Below are positions 29,727 to 37,747 of a stretch of DNA of 55,579 nt, piece by piece. The DNA is taken from the IMG/VR virus record IMGVR_UViG_3300035523_000006, positions 1-55,579 of that record; one strand, written 5' to 3'. The translations under genes were made by a program, and so were the position numbers. The notes beneath the pieces are model-generated. The model had not been told where the DNA came from, did no database searches, and saw only the letters and a list, made by a program, of their open reading frames with translations. Origin of the DNA: a virus. Positions within the stretch are counted from its first letter, which is position 1. Each line of letters opens with the position of its first letter.

Positions 29727-30250
29727 GGGAAGGCTCCTAGTTGGGGGGCTGTTAGGGCTTCGTAGGCGCGGACGCACTGCTGGCCGGCAATGCGGGCTGC
29801 GTCGGCGTATTCCGCCAAGACTCCCGCGCGCTCGTCAGATTTGCGGAGCACGTCGGCAAGCACTCTGGCGGAATCGGCGGCTGCTTCGCGGTTGTCGCTA
29901 GTGGCGGGATTGCTGGCGGCTCGACGTGCAGCGGCGGCGATTCCTTCGGCCCACTGGCGCAGGCTGTCAGCAGACACGCGAGCAGTAGCGGCATCATTGC
30001 GAGCAGCGAAAATCTCTTGATCGTGGACACGTTGCGCCTCCTGTTGCCGCTCCAAGCGGCGTAGTGTTTCTCTGGCGTTGGACTGGCTCTCAGCGAGTGC
30101 TTGCGCGGTCTGCCTCTGGCGCTCGGCGTCCCAGCGTTGCTGCACTTCGGCGCGTCCAGCCACCACGCCCATGTGATGCGCCTTCCAGCCGATGCCGAGA
30201 ATCAGCAGCACGGCCACGGCAAGCGCGGCGAGTCGGGCGTAGAGGCTCAT
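29723..30250 (-). CDS. Rz: Rz-like i-spanin (DUF2514 type)
   Basis: 175 residues from ATG 30250 (ATGA overlap). One N-terminal transmembrane helix (LAALAVAVLLILGIGWKAH) and a long periplasmic coiled coil (QQRWDAERQRQTAQALAESQS...) ending in a Cys-containing segment. It encloses the Rz1 gene in another frame. The pair bridges the envelope and fuses inner and outer membrane at lysis. Confidence 0.8.
   Translation of the reverse strand: MSLYARLAALAVAVLLILGIGWKAHHMGVVAGRAEVQQRWDAERQRQTAQALAESQSNARETLRRLERQQEAQRVHDQEIFAARNDAATARVSADSLRQWAEGIAAAARRAASNPATSDNREAAADSARVLADVLRKSDERAGVLAEYADAARIAGQQCVRAYEALTAPQLGAFP
29752..30030 (-). CDS. Rz1: Rz1-like o-spanin lipoprotein (nested in Rz)
   Basis: 92 residues from GTG 30030, fully inside the Rz gene in another frame. 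The signal peptide ends in the lipobox LTAC (Cys24), and the mature part is Pro-rich (SPPLHVEPPAIPPLA), as Rz1 proteins are. It is an outer-membrane partner of the Rz i-spanin. Confidence 0.75.
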   Translation of the reverse strand: MSTIKRFSLLAMMPLLLACLLTACASGPKESPPLHVEPPAIPPLATTAKQPPIPPECLPTCSANLTSARESWRNTPTQPALPASSASAPTKP

Positions 30251-30447
30251 CGCGTCACCCACCCGCCGGCCAGGGTGTTGCCGCCCCAGACAAACAGGCG
30301 GTAGATGCCGTAGCCGTACAGTGCGAAAAGAAGAGCGATGGTCATGCGGGTCTCCCGTTCACGGGCAGGTGTGCGCCAGCGCGGGCACTGGCTCAACTCG
30401 TGCGGCTCTCCACAGAGCGGGCACGTCAGGACTTCGGGGCAAGGCAT
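30247..30447 (-). CDS. zinc-knuckle membrane protein (66 aa)
   Basis: ATG 30447 has a strong AGGAGG that lies inside the endolysin gene; the two overlap by 22 bases. The N-terminus has CPLCGEPHELSQCPRW, a possible zinc site, and after an Arg-rich stretch there is a transmembrane helix (TIALLFALYGYGIYRLFVW). Internal ATG 30345 would yield only the membrane part, so a dual-start holin regulator is conceivable. Function not established. Confidence 0.5.
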   Translation of the reverse strand: MPCPEVLTCPLCGEPHELSQCPRWRTPARERETRMTIALLFALYGYGIYRLFVWGGNTLAGGWVTR

Positions 30448-31004
30448 AGCTCGTCCTCCTGCATGCGGCGGATCGGCTGGCCCTGGCAGTTGGAGCCCGA
30501 CTTGCGGCAGTCCTTGCCCTGGTCGCGGATCCACAAGGTCAGCGCCGCGCACCCTTCGTTGCGCTTGCCCTCGTTGAGCAGGCGCACGGCCGACGAATCG
30601 CGGGCCTTGGCCTTGCCGACGTTGTGCACGAAGTCGCCCAGCGCAGCCTTCGCAGCCTCGGACAGACCGGCCCACACGTCGGGGCGAATGATCGACTGCG
30701 CTTCGGCGAGGTCACGCGCGAAGAACGCTGCATCTGCTTCCTTGCACTCCTGCGCCGTGAGCGTCATGTCGATGGTCACGGGCTTGCCCTGGTACTTCGT
30801 CAGGCCGGTGCAAATCGTTGCGATGTGCGCGCCGTCGTAGTAGGCGTGCAGGCGGGTGGCCTCCTTCTCGCCCGCGAACTGCTCCAGAAGCTGCGGCGCC
30901 GAGGCGCCGGCCGAGATCAGCGCCACCATGGCGAGCGACAGCGTCGTCTTGCGGTAGCGGCCCGGGTCGCGGTTGCCTGGCGTCATCTTGACGTCAGTTG
31001 CCAT
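30426..31004 (-). CDS. lysozyme-like endolysin with N-terminal membrane anchor
   Basis: 192 residues from ATG 31004. A hydrophobic N-terminal segment after basic residues (YRKTTLSLAMVALISAGA) looks like a signal-anchor-release (SAR) domain. The GH24 core follows: GEKEATRLHAYYDGAHIATICTG supplies the catalytic Glu and Thr region, and FVHNVG...GCAALTLWI the C-terminal lobe. It hydrolyses peptidoglycan glycan strands once released from the membrane. Confidence 0.8.
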   Translation of the reverse strand: MATDVKMTPGNRDPGRYRKTTLSLAMVALISAGASAPQLLEQFAGEKEATRLHAYYDGAHIATICTGLTKYQGKPVTIDMTLTAQECKEADAAFFARDLAEAQSIIRPDVWAGLSEAAKAALGDFVHNVGKAKARDSSAVRLLNEGKRNEGCAALTLWIRDQGKDCRKSGSNCQGQPIRRMQEDELCLAPKS

Positions 31005-31209
31005 CGTGCAGCTCCGGCTGCGCCTTCACGCGCATGACCATCGAGCCCACCGCAGCGAACATCGAAGCAGCAGCGAACCAGCCACGCGGAATCGCGTCGG
31101 CGAACAGCGGCAGGATCACCTCGAGTCCGCCGAAGATGCCGGCACAAGCCGCCCACCGGACGCTGTACGCGCCCTTCAGGATGCGTTTCCAGTCGTCGAT
31201 CAGTTTCAT
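30994..31209 (-). CDS. holin-like membrane protein (71 aa)
   Basis: ATG 31209 overlaps the previous stop (ATGA). Two membrane helices (YSVRWAACAGIFGGLEVILPLF and GWFAAASMFAAVGSMVMRV) in a class II holin arrangement, directly before the endolysin. Likely forms a pinhole that depolarises the membrane and activates the SAR endolysin. Confidence 0.7.
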   Translation of the reverse strand: MKLIDDWKRILKGAYSVRWAACAGIFGGLEVILPLFADAIPRGWFAAASMFAAVGSMVMRVKAQPELHDGN

Positions 31210-31445
31210 GGCAGCAGCCTCATGTGGCTCGCGGCCCACGCAATCGCGGCCCCGACAGCCCCCGACGCGCCCCCGAGTGCCACCAGCAATCTCCAGCCGC
31301 CTCGAGCCTCTGCCAGTTGCAGGCGCACGGCTTGCATGTCGTCGGCCAGCTTGGTCAGCAGGTCCGTCTTGGCCGCGTCGGATGCGATGAGAGTTTCGAC
31401 CTGCGCCTGAAGGCGGCCGAACTCTTGCGGGTCGATGTCACTCAT
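31206..31445 (-). CDS. XhlA-like holin accessory protein (79 aa)
   Basis: ATG 31445 follows AAGGAG. An N-terminal coiled coil (FGRLQAQVETLIASDAAKTDL) and one C-terminal membrane helix (LLVALGGASGAVGAAIAWAAS) give the hemolysin XhlA-type layout. Coupled to the holin gene. Likely modulates lysis. Confidence 0.6.
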   Translation of the reverse strand: MSDIDPQEFGRLQAQVETLIASDAAKTDLLTKLADDMQAVRLQLAEARGGWRLLVALGGASGAVGAAIAWAASHMRLLP

Positions 31446-31555
31446 TACCGCGGCTCCTTCTTCGCGTCGGGTTGAACCGGCGGCGCCGGCCGGGGTGGCG
31501 GGTCCAGGCGCATCGACTCGCGCAGCGCCCACTTCAGTTGTTCGGCGGCGGTCAC
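31445..31555 (-). CDS. 36-residue proline-rich ORF
   Basis: GTG 31555 overlaps the previous TGA and the stop abuts the XhlA-like ATG (TAATG). One helix (AAEQLKWALRESM) then a Pro-rich, Lys-ended tail. It carries the next ribosome site. Unknown. Confidence 0.45.
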   Translation of the reverse strand: MTAAEQLKWALRESMRLDPPPRPAPPVQPDAKKEPR

Positions 31556-31839
31556 GGCCAGATACCCCGGGAGAAGTTGTTGGCGACGCACACAGCTTCA
31601 GCCGTGCATGCGGAAATGGCGATGGCGAGCCGCCAGTCCGGTAGCAGGTACAGCGCCGCTGCAAGCAGCACGCAGGCCAGCGTGAACCAGAGGTGCACGC
31701 CGTTCGCTCCGTACCGCTCGATCAGCCACGCGATGGCGGGATTGCGCTCCCACCACCCTCCCGGCAGCGCGATCACCAGCGTCTGGCGCCAGTCGATCAG
31801 CAGCAGGACGGCCAGGGCGATGTAGAGGATGGTCAGCAT
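31552..31839 (-). CDS. membrane protein of lysis cassette (95 aa)
   Basis: From ATG 31839; three hydrophobic segments (ILYIALAVLLLIDW, HLWFTLACVLLAAALYLL, LAIAISACTAEAVCVA). DUF5658/holin-like in looks; first gene of the lysis group. Possibly a holin or antiholin. No family firmly recognised. Confidence 0.55.
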   Translation of the reverse strand: MLTILYIALAVLLLIDWRQTLVIALPGGWWERNPAIAWLIERYGANGVHLWFTLACVLLAAALYLLPDWRLAIAISACTAEAVCVANNFSRGIWP

Positions 31840-31858
31840 GATTGCGAGGGCGTAAAAT
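31830..31858 (+). promoter_or_regulatory. promoter for the plus-strand Tat-signal gene
   Basis: TGGTCA (31830-31835), 17 bases, TAAAAT (31853-31858), then AGGAG and ATG 31884. It overlaps the start of a leftward gene. Confidence 0.45.
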
Positions 31859-31883
31859 CGCCCATCCCAATAGGAGCTAGACC

Positions 31884-32357
31884 ATGGCGAGTCGGCGAGC
31901 GTTTCTCAGCGGAATGGCGGGCATACTGGCGAGCGCAGCCGCGCCAGCGGTGATTGCCTCGGGTGTGCTGATGCCAGTTCGCCGCGTCTGGCGCCCCGCG
32001 CCCAACTTCCTCGCGTCCGACATTCTCGATGCGCTGCACAGGGCGTCTCGCGGCCTTTACGACGGCGTCGACGATGTCATATACCTGGAGCCGGTTGGCA
32101 TGAGAATGAACGGCGGCCGAGTGTGGCAAGACGCCGCCGGAACCATTCCCGTGACCGCGCCCGGACAGCCTGTTGGTCGCGTAGACCATCACATGCTGAC
32201 GCCGCGCGGCTGGGTTGCGTCTACTGCCACAAGTGCGGCGAATCGCCCTTCCTTCGGGATTGATCCGGTTCATGGTGGGTACATCGAGTTTCATGGTTCC
32301 AGCGATCCTCGTGGTCCATCCGAACTCGTCATGAATTCGGGGTTGTGGCGGGCCTGA
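31884..32357 (+). CDS. Tat-signal short protein, plus strand in late region
   Basis: 157 residues from ATG 31884 with AGGAG. SRRAFLSGMAGILASAAAPAV is a twin-arginine-type signal. The mature part has GGRVWQDAAGTIPVTAPGQPVG, the same plan as the start of the tail fibre-like protein at 32677-34161 (MYQESTGVTPAYAPGQ...PVGLRLD), but no long fibre follows. The gene opposes the late operon and has its own promoter, so it looks like a moron or a copied tail fragment. Function unknown. Confidence 0.6.
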   Translation: MASRRAFLSGMAGILASAAAPAVIASGVLMPVRRVWRPAPNFLASDILDALHRASRGLYDGVDDVIYLEPVGMRMNGGRVWQDAAGTIPVTAPGQPVGRVDHHMLTPRGWVASTATSAANRPSFGIDPVHGGYIEFHGSSDPRGPSELVMNSGLWRA

Positions 32358-32382
32358 GAGGATGTAGAGCGCGGTCATGGCG

Positions 32383-32667
32383 TCAGGGGTTCGGGTCCGA
32401 CCACATCACGAGGCTGAGCCGATCCAGCGTGGCGAACACGCCTTCGGCATCCGCGTCCTGCACGACAGCGACGCTGGGCCACATCACGTCGATGACCGAC
32501 TGCGGCCAGTAGCCGCTGCACGCCCAGTACGTGATGACCGTGGGGTTCGCCGCGTCCGCGAGGGGCACAGAGAACATGCCTTCGCCGCCGCCAGCAGCAG
32601 CGCCAGCAGCCACTGCGGCGGCCTTGTCGATCGCCTTGACGATGAGGGTTCTGTTCAGGTCGGTCAT
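32383..32667 (-). CDS. hypothetical late protein (94 aa)
   Basis: ATG 32667 after AGGAG. Ala/Gly-rich N-terminal region then a Trp-rich core (YWACSGYWPQSVIDVMWPS). Just after the tail fibre-like gene, so maybe a fibre-associated protein. Unknown. Confidence 0.55.
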   Translation of the reverse strand: MTDLNRTLIVKAIDKAAAVAAGAAAGGGEGMFSVPLADAANPTVITYWACSGYWPQSVIDVMWPSVAVVQDADAEGVFATLDRLSLVMWSDPNP

Positions 32668-32676
32668 GGTTTGCTC

Positions 32677-34161
32677 CTAGAAAGACAGGCCCATTGCGCG
32701 AGCGATGTAGCGCTCCGCGTTGGCGATCTGAGATGCAGTGCTTGCAGCACCGCGAACGATCTGGCCGTAGTCGCGGCCATTGAAGGGGAGCGACGTTCCG
32801 GCGCGGCGGAACAGGTAGATCGGGGCATTCACAAATGCTCCACCGCCAGGGTTTGCTCCGACACCTTGACCTGAGATATCTTTGGCCGCACCGTTTGAAC
32901 GCATCTGAATCGTGGTCGTTTGATCGGTGCCTGCCAGATTCATCTGCTGCGTGATGACATTGGATGTCGGAGCCAAGGCAGTAAACCCGCCAGACGTTGC
33001 GTTCACCGCGCCCTTAACAAGGGCGTAGTAGTTGTTGGCAGCGGCCCCGTTCGGAGCCTGCAAAGAGAACGAACCAGCAACAGAACCGGAATTGGTGCCA
33101 AGTTCAATCGGTGAACCACCAGCCGCATCACTGAGCTTCGTCACTCCCGCCCACACCGTCATCTTGTCCGTGCCGGTGAAGTCGATGGTGTTCGTCACCA
33201 TGCCGTCATCGAAGCCATCGGGCTTCAGGTACCAGGGGAAGCCAGCGGTGTCGTAGGTGTTCGCGTTGGTGACGCTCTGGTACGCGGGAATCGCCAGTGC
33301 AGCATCGGCACTGAGTCGCAGATCGGCCAGCGTGACGGAGCCAGTCACCGTGAGCGTCAGCGTGCCTGCCGTGGGCGTGAACGTCAGCGAAACCCGGTCG
33401 CTCGCGCCAGTGCCGACCAGGGGTCCAGCGGTGGACGTACCCGAGAGCGTGACGGTCCCGGTTCCGGTGAAGGACAGCTTGTACGAAGCCACGACGGTAG
33501 TGACGGATTGCGTAGAGAGCGTCGCCGTCGCCAGCAGCAGGTTGTACCTTGCGCTCAGCGTCGGGCGGCTTCCCGCAACGGACTGAGAGGCGTGGTTGCC
33601 GTCCAGCAGCTTGAAACTGACTCCGCTAATCTGGTAGTCCGTGGCGACCCCAGAGTTGATCGTGATGCTGGCCGACGTCGCGTTCGCCAGAATGATCGCG
33701 CGCTTGGCTCCGGTGGTTGTCCACGTCGGAGTGGCGGCCGTGCTGGCGAGCTTGATCCCGGTCCCGGCCGTAGCAATCGAGTCGATGGTCAGCGTGACCT
33801 CGTACCACTTGCCGGAGACCAGCACGGAAGGCACGTTGACGGCCGAAGCAGCGCCAGCAGCGGAGTAGACGCGGTAAACGCCGGCAGATGCCTTCGTGGA
33901 CTCGCCCGTCAGCGTGACGGAGCCATCGGCCCACAGTTCCGCTCCGCGTGCGAGGCTGAACCGCTTATCCAGTCGCAGCCCGACCGGGCAATCCGCAGAG
34001 CCCTGCCCCGGAGCGTAGGCAGGGGTGACTCCGGTGGACTCCTGGTACATCGAGGACAGGTCGCTGCTGTCGTACCAGTAGCCCTGCTCGCCGGCCTTGA
34101 ACAGGTCCAGAACGTTGAACCGACGCGCCCCCAGCAAAATCGCCCGTACTCCCGGCGTCAT
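32677..34161 (-). CDS. tail fibre-like / structural protein
   Basis: 494 residues from ATG 34161. An N-terminal LFKAGEQGYWYDSSDLSSMYQE segment and PVGLRLDKR are typical virion-attachment starts. The middle is Thr/Ser/Gly-rich beta repeats, with a RPTLSARYNLLLATATL segment, and the end (FNGRDYGQIVRGAASTA...RYIARAMGLSF) resembles LamG-like or concanavalin domains. Probably a receptor-binding or virion decoration protein. Confidence 0.65.
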   Translation of the reverse strand: MTPGVRAILLGARRFNVLDLFKAGEQGYWYDSSDLSSMYQESTGVTPAYAPGQGSADCPVGLRLDKRFSLARGAELWADGSVTLTGESTKASAGVYRVYSAAGAASAVNVPSVLVSGKWYEVTLTIDSIATAGTGIKLASTAATPTWTTTGAKRAIILANATSASITINSGVATDYQISGVSFKLLDGNHASQSVAGSRPTLSARYNLLLATATLSTQSVTTVVASYKLSFTGTGTVTLSGTSTAGPLVGTGASDRVSLTFTPTAGTLTLTVTGSVTLADLRLSADAALAIPAYQSVTNANTYDTAGFPWYLKPDGFDDGMVTNTIDFTGTDKMTVWAGVTKLSDAAGGSPIELGTNSGSVAGSFSLQAPNGAAANNYYALVKGAVNATSGGFTALAPTSNVITQQMNLAGTDQTTTIQMRSNGAAKDISGQGVGANPGGGAFVNAPIYLFRRAGTSLPFNGRDYGQIVRGAASTASQIANAERYIARAMGLSF

Positions 34162-34193
34162 AGCGAACCTCTTGTAGACATGCGGTGTCCTTC

Positions 34194-34219
34194 AAAGAAA
34201 ATGCCGCCTCAGGGGCGGC
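34194..34219 (-). terminator. rho-independent terminator between ejection and fibre genes
   Basis: On the minus strand GCCGCC-CCTGA-GGCGGC followed by ATTTTCTTT. A second hairpin (ACCGC-CCCGA-GCGGT) lies just before it. Confidence 0.7.
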
Positions 34220-34268
34220 TTGGGATGGGGATGACCGCTCGGGGCGGTGCAAGTGCTATGCTTGGCGA

Positions 34269-34391
34269 GTGGAACGATTCTTAGCAATCGCCCTGGTCGT
34301 CGGGGTTATCGGCCCGTTGTTCTGGCTAGGAGTAAACCTGCTGGAAAACGGCCTGCAGCGCTTATTGAGCCGTCGCCGAAAGGCCAAGTAG
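34269..34391 (+). CDS. 40-residue membrane ORF on plus strand
   Basis: GTG 34269 begins a chain with one strong transmembrane helix (FLAIALVVGVIGPLFWLGVNLL) and a basic tail (RLLSRRRKAK). It lies in the gap between two leftward genes and overlaps the ejection gene's end by 30 bases. No strong ribosome site or promoter was found, so it is tentative. Confidence 0.4.
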   Translation: MERFLAIALVVGVIGPLFWLGVNLLENGLQRLLSRRRKAK

Positions 34392-36194
34392 CCCGGCGCT
34401 TCTCATCGCCGCTTGCTCAAGCGCTTGTCTTGCCTTAGGGTTGTCGGCGAGCATTTTTTGTTGCGCTTTGGTCATCAGCAGCCCGGCGGATGCCGGATCA
34501 AGCATTGTGCTTGCGAGCAAGTTCTGCACTTGCGCATCCGAGTCGCGGTAGACCCAATTCGTCGCTCGATTGATGCCGGGCAGGCTCAGAAGCCCGCGCG
34601 TCAAGCGCGGCATTCCAGACTGCTCTGCGATGTTCTGCATCGCAAGGTTTTGGAAGGTGTTCGAGCCGATGCCGCGCCCAAGGTCTTGCGAGTTCGCCTT
34701 GCGCGCCAAGTCCTGAGCGACAGCGTTTAGGGTCGCCATCTGGTCAGGCGTCATGATGTCTTTCATCTTGGCGCCCTGGAACCCGGTTACTCTTGCGGCA
34801 GTTGCGTCGGCATTGCGCAAGGCGGTGCCATACGTAGCCCCCGTTTCCCTTCCAAGGGCGCCATAGTCGGCCAGCGCTGGCTGCACCTTCTTAAGCAGGT
34901 CCTGCCCGATTTCCATTTGGTTGACAGGCTTAGACAGCGCTGCGAATTGAGTGCGCGCCTGCCCGTAGGCGGGAATGGCGTTGTCAAGGTAGCCAAGGTA
35001 ATCTTGTTTGAGCCCCTGTACGGCGCTCTTCATCGTGTTGCCCATGGACGAATCGCCGGTCTTGCTCATGGCGTCGTCCAAGGCCAATTTGATGTAGTGC
35101 AGCGCCTTGCCGCTGTACTCTGCGGGCTGCGCGGCAACATCTTGCAGGATCGGAGCGCCCGTAGCGTCTGTCGCAGCGGTGAAGCTCGCCGGGATGTCCT
35201 TGCCGATCTTCAGCGGTTCGCCCTTGACCTTTGCAAGCTCCATCGCGGACTGAATCACGCCGTTATGGCCCCCGCCTGGCATTCTGGCGAGCAGCTCCTT
35301 CAGTTGCGCATCCGCCGGAACCACGGCCTGATCCGCCTGCGCGTACAGCCCTTTAGTAGCCGAATCTCTAGCAGCGGTCGCCGCCGCCAGCGCCGCATCG
35401 TCCTGAGCAACGCCACGCAAAGCGCTCAGGCGGGCCGACGCCTGTTCCATTGCCCTCGTCGTAAACGGAGTCGGGTTGGAGCCCATTACAGAGCGCTCTA
35501 GCGCGGCAATCCCGCCGTTTTCGGCCACCTGACCGGCGGTCGGCATGGAATTCGGCACCAGCGGCTGGGCGCTCACCATACGGGCGGCGGCGGCTGCTGC
35601 GTCATCTCCTGCCAAACGGTTAAGGGTGCGGGCCGCGATTGCCTCCCGTCCACCTTGATACAGCGGTTCGGCCAGCGATTTGGCGGTGCGGAACCCAGCG
35701 ATTCCCAACGGAAGCGCCGCCCCTGCCGCCGCTCCGATTCCTGCTCGGCTTGCCCGCTCGCCAAGCGTCCCATATTCGAGCGCACCAGGCAATCCGCTGG
35801 CAAGCGCCATCCGGCCGGCTGTACTGAGCGCAGTGGCTCCCGCTCCAAACGGCACAGCCATGGACGGCAACGCCTCGCCCAACCCGGTGGCGAACGGTCG
35901 CACCTGTTGAAGTGCTTTGTACGGGCCGGCGTTGTTATCGACGTTCTGTTTCAGCCCGCCGAGCGCCGACGTTTCCCCGCGTGCAGCCAAATACGCCTGC
36001 GTCAGCCCGTCAAGAACGCTGTTTGTAGTCTTGCCCGCGCCAATTAGCATGGCGTTCCAAAACCCAGGGTCTTCTGTCGGGGCCTTCGGCGCGGCAGCGG
36101 CCACCCACTGAACTGCCGGAGCGGTGAACACCTGAGGGTCGAACCCCTGCGGCGCGGACGGCGCCGAGAAGACATCAGGATCGAAACCGGCCAT
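34362..36194 (-). CDS. DNA-ejection / internal virion protein (610 aa)
   Basis: ATG 36194 shares bases with the preceding stop (TGATG); GTG 36197 is one codon earlier. Long, Ala-rich and helical with an FDPDVF/FDPQVF N-terminal repeat and a central hydrophobic Gly-Ala region (ALPSMAVPFGAGATALSTAGRMALASG). It is the last of three large genes in the position of P22-type ejection proteins, which enter the cell with the DNA. Confidence 0.6.
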   Translation of the reverse strand: MAGFDPDVFSAPSAPQGFDPQVFTAPAVQWVAAAAPKAPTEDPGFWNAMLIGAGKTTNSVLDGLTQAYLAARGETSALGGLKQNVDNNAGPYKALQQVRPFATGLGEALPSMAVPFGAGATALSTAGRMALASGLPGALEYGTLGERASRAGIGAAAGAALPLGIAGFRTAKSLAEPLYQGGREAIAARTLNRLAGDDAAAAAARMVSAQPLVPNSMPTAGQVAENGGIAALERSVMGSNPTPFTTRAMEQASARLSALRGVAQDDAALAAATAARDSATKGLYAQADQAVVPADAQLKELLARMPGGGHNGVIQSAMELAKVKGEPLKIGKDIPASFTAATDATGAPILQDVAAQPAEYSGKALHYIKLALDDAMSKTGDSSMGNTMKSAVQGLKQDYLGYLDNAIPAYGQARTQFAALSKPVNQMEIGQDLLKKVQPALADYGALGRETGATYGTALRNADATAARVTGFQGAKMKDIMTPDQMATLNAVAQDLARKANSQDLGRGIGSNTFQNLAMQNIAEQSGMPRLTRGLLSLPGINRATNWVYRDSDAQVQNLLASTMLDPASAGLLMTKAQQKMLADNPKARQALEQAAMRSAGLLGLSATAQ

Positions 36195-37744
36195 CACTTC
36201 GCCCCAAACAGCGGATTGGCGTTAGCCCACGCCGACAGTTGATCGAAGAATCCGCTATCGAGCCGCCCGTACTTCTTTTCGTAGTTGGTGGCGAACTGCG
36301 CGACCTGCTGGTTTCGCTTCTGGAGCGAAATGTACGAGTCGATCATGATTTTTCGCCCCTGAGAGGTCTGGTTCGCGTTCGGGACCATGCCGGTCAAGAA
36401 TTCGCGGTCCTTGTCCGACAGCGCGCCAGGCATCCCCGCGCCGCCGGCAGGGCTGCGCAGTTGCAGCGCCATCTCGTTGCCGAGCGCGGCGGCGGCTTCC
36501 TTGTTCGGCAGGTTCTTGTCGATCTTCAGTCCGATAGAGTTCGCGGCGCTGGCGATGTTGGTGCCTGTCTGCGTGAGCTTGCCGCCATCCACATCGGCGA
36601 GTAGGCTCCCGAGCTGTTGGTACTTGGCAATGTTCACCGGAGCCGTCTGCCCTGCCGTCAGGATGTTCTTTCGCGTCTCCACCATGTCTTTCGCTGCGCC
36701 CTCGGCATACGCCTTGTCGGCTGCGGCTGCGTTCTGCTGCCCAGTGGACATGCCGTAGCCCTGTGCAGGCGTCGGAGCACCGCCGGAAGCGCCTTGCTGC
36801 GCCTTGAGTGCGGCCATCGCGTTCGCGCGTTCCTGCGGGTCTTTGATGTCGTTGACCGCCGCAATCAGCGCAGGGTCGGATAGGTCATAGTTGCCGGTGA
36901 CGCCAGGTTGCGCGGCAACTGGACGCGCCGGAGCCCGAGTAACCGGAGGGGCGAACGCGGGAGCCGCAGGAGTAGCGGGCGCCGCAGTCGGAGCGCCGAG
37001 CTTGCCGCCGAGGCCGTACCGTGCGAGAACGCTTTGCAGGGGCTGGTTTTCTTCAATGCTGGCGAACGGAAACTCTCTCCCGTTGTCTCCCTTGCGCAGG
37101 TTGACCGTCCCGATAGACGTGGCAAACGTCTTCGCAAGCTCTCCCGGCAGCGAAGCCTCCAACTGCGCCTGACCGAAGTTCGGGATCACGGCTGCGTTGC
37201 CGCTCGCGTCCATCGTCAGTCCGCTCTTTAGGTCCGGCGTGTACGAGCGCCGCCCTTGCAGGTCTTCGTAGAAGGTGCCGGGTTTGCGTTCGATGCCAGT
37301 ACGCGCGAACTCGTATGCTTTCGTGAGGTCTGGACCGCCCGCGAGGTGATAGCCGACGATGGAGTTGAAGTCGGCGTTTTCGATGCCGCCACGACGCGGG
37401 GCGATGTCGGGCTGACCGGCAGGCGGCTGCACGATTCCGAACGAGCCGCTACCAAGTTGCCCCGGCTGCGGTTGCGACTGACCGCCGATCAGACGCTGCC
37501 CCATTGCCATCAAGTCCTGCTGCTTCTTGATTGCGGCCGCGCGTTGCTCGACTTCGCTGTTGAAGTTCGCAATCTGCGCCTTCATCAGGTCCGTCTTCAT
37601 GCGGCGGTCTGGCGCCTCGCTCAGGTACGTGTTCGCTGCGAGCAGCCCTTGCGGCATGTTGCCGGCAGCCATACTCGCGCCGAGCAGCCCGAGGGCCGCA
37701 GCGGCGTCGTCGTTCGGGAAGATTGCGCTCAGGAGATTTGCCAT
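36194..37744 (-). CDS. DNA-ejection / internal virion protein (516 aa)
   Basis: From ATG 37744. Helical, with a Pro/Ala hinge near residues 255-290 and a C-terminal half resembling other podovirus internal proteins (GALSDKDREFLTGMVPNANQT). Coupled to the next ejection gene. Likely packaged at the portal vertex. Confidence 0.6.
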   Translation of the reverse strand: MANLLSAIFPNDDAAAALGLLGASMAAGNMPQGLLAANTYLSEAPDRRMKTDLMKAQIANFNSEVEQRAAAIKKQQDLMAMGQRLIGGQSQPQPGQLGSGSFGIVQPPAGQPDIAPRRGGIENADFNSIVGYHLAGGPDLTKAYEFARTGIERKPGTFYEDLQGRRSYTPDLKSGLTMDASGNAAVIPNFGQAQLEASLPGELAKTFATSIGTVNLRKGDNGREFPFASIEENQPLQSVLARYGLGGKLGAPTAAPATPAAPAFAPPVTRAPARPVAAQPGVTGNYDLSDPALIAAVNDIKDPQERANAMAALKAQQGASGGAPTPAQGYGMSTGQQNAAAADKAYAEGAAKDMVETRKNILTAGQTAPVNIAKYQQLGSLLADVDGGKLTQTGTNIASAANSIGLKIDKNLPNKEAAAALGNEMALQLRSPAGGAGMPGALSDKDREFLTGMVPNANQTSQGRKIMIDSYISLQKRNQQVAQFATNYEKKYGRLDSGFFDQLSAWANANPLFGAK

Positions 37745-37747
37745 GTT

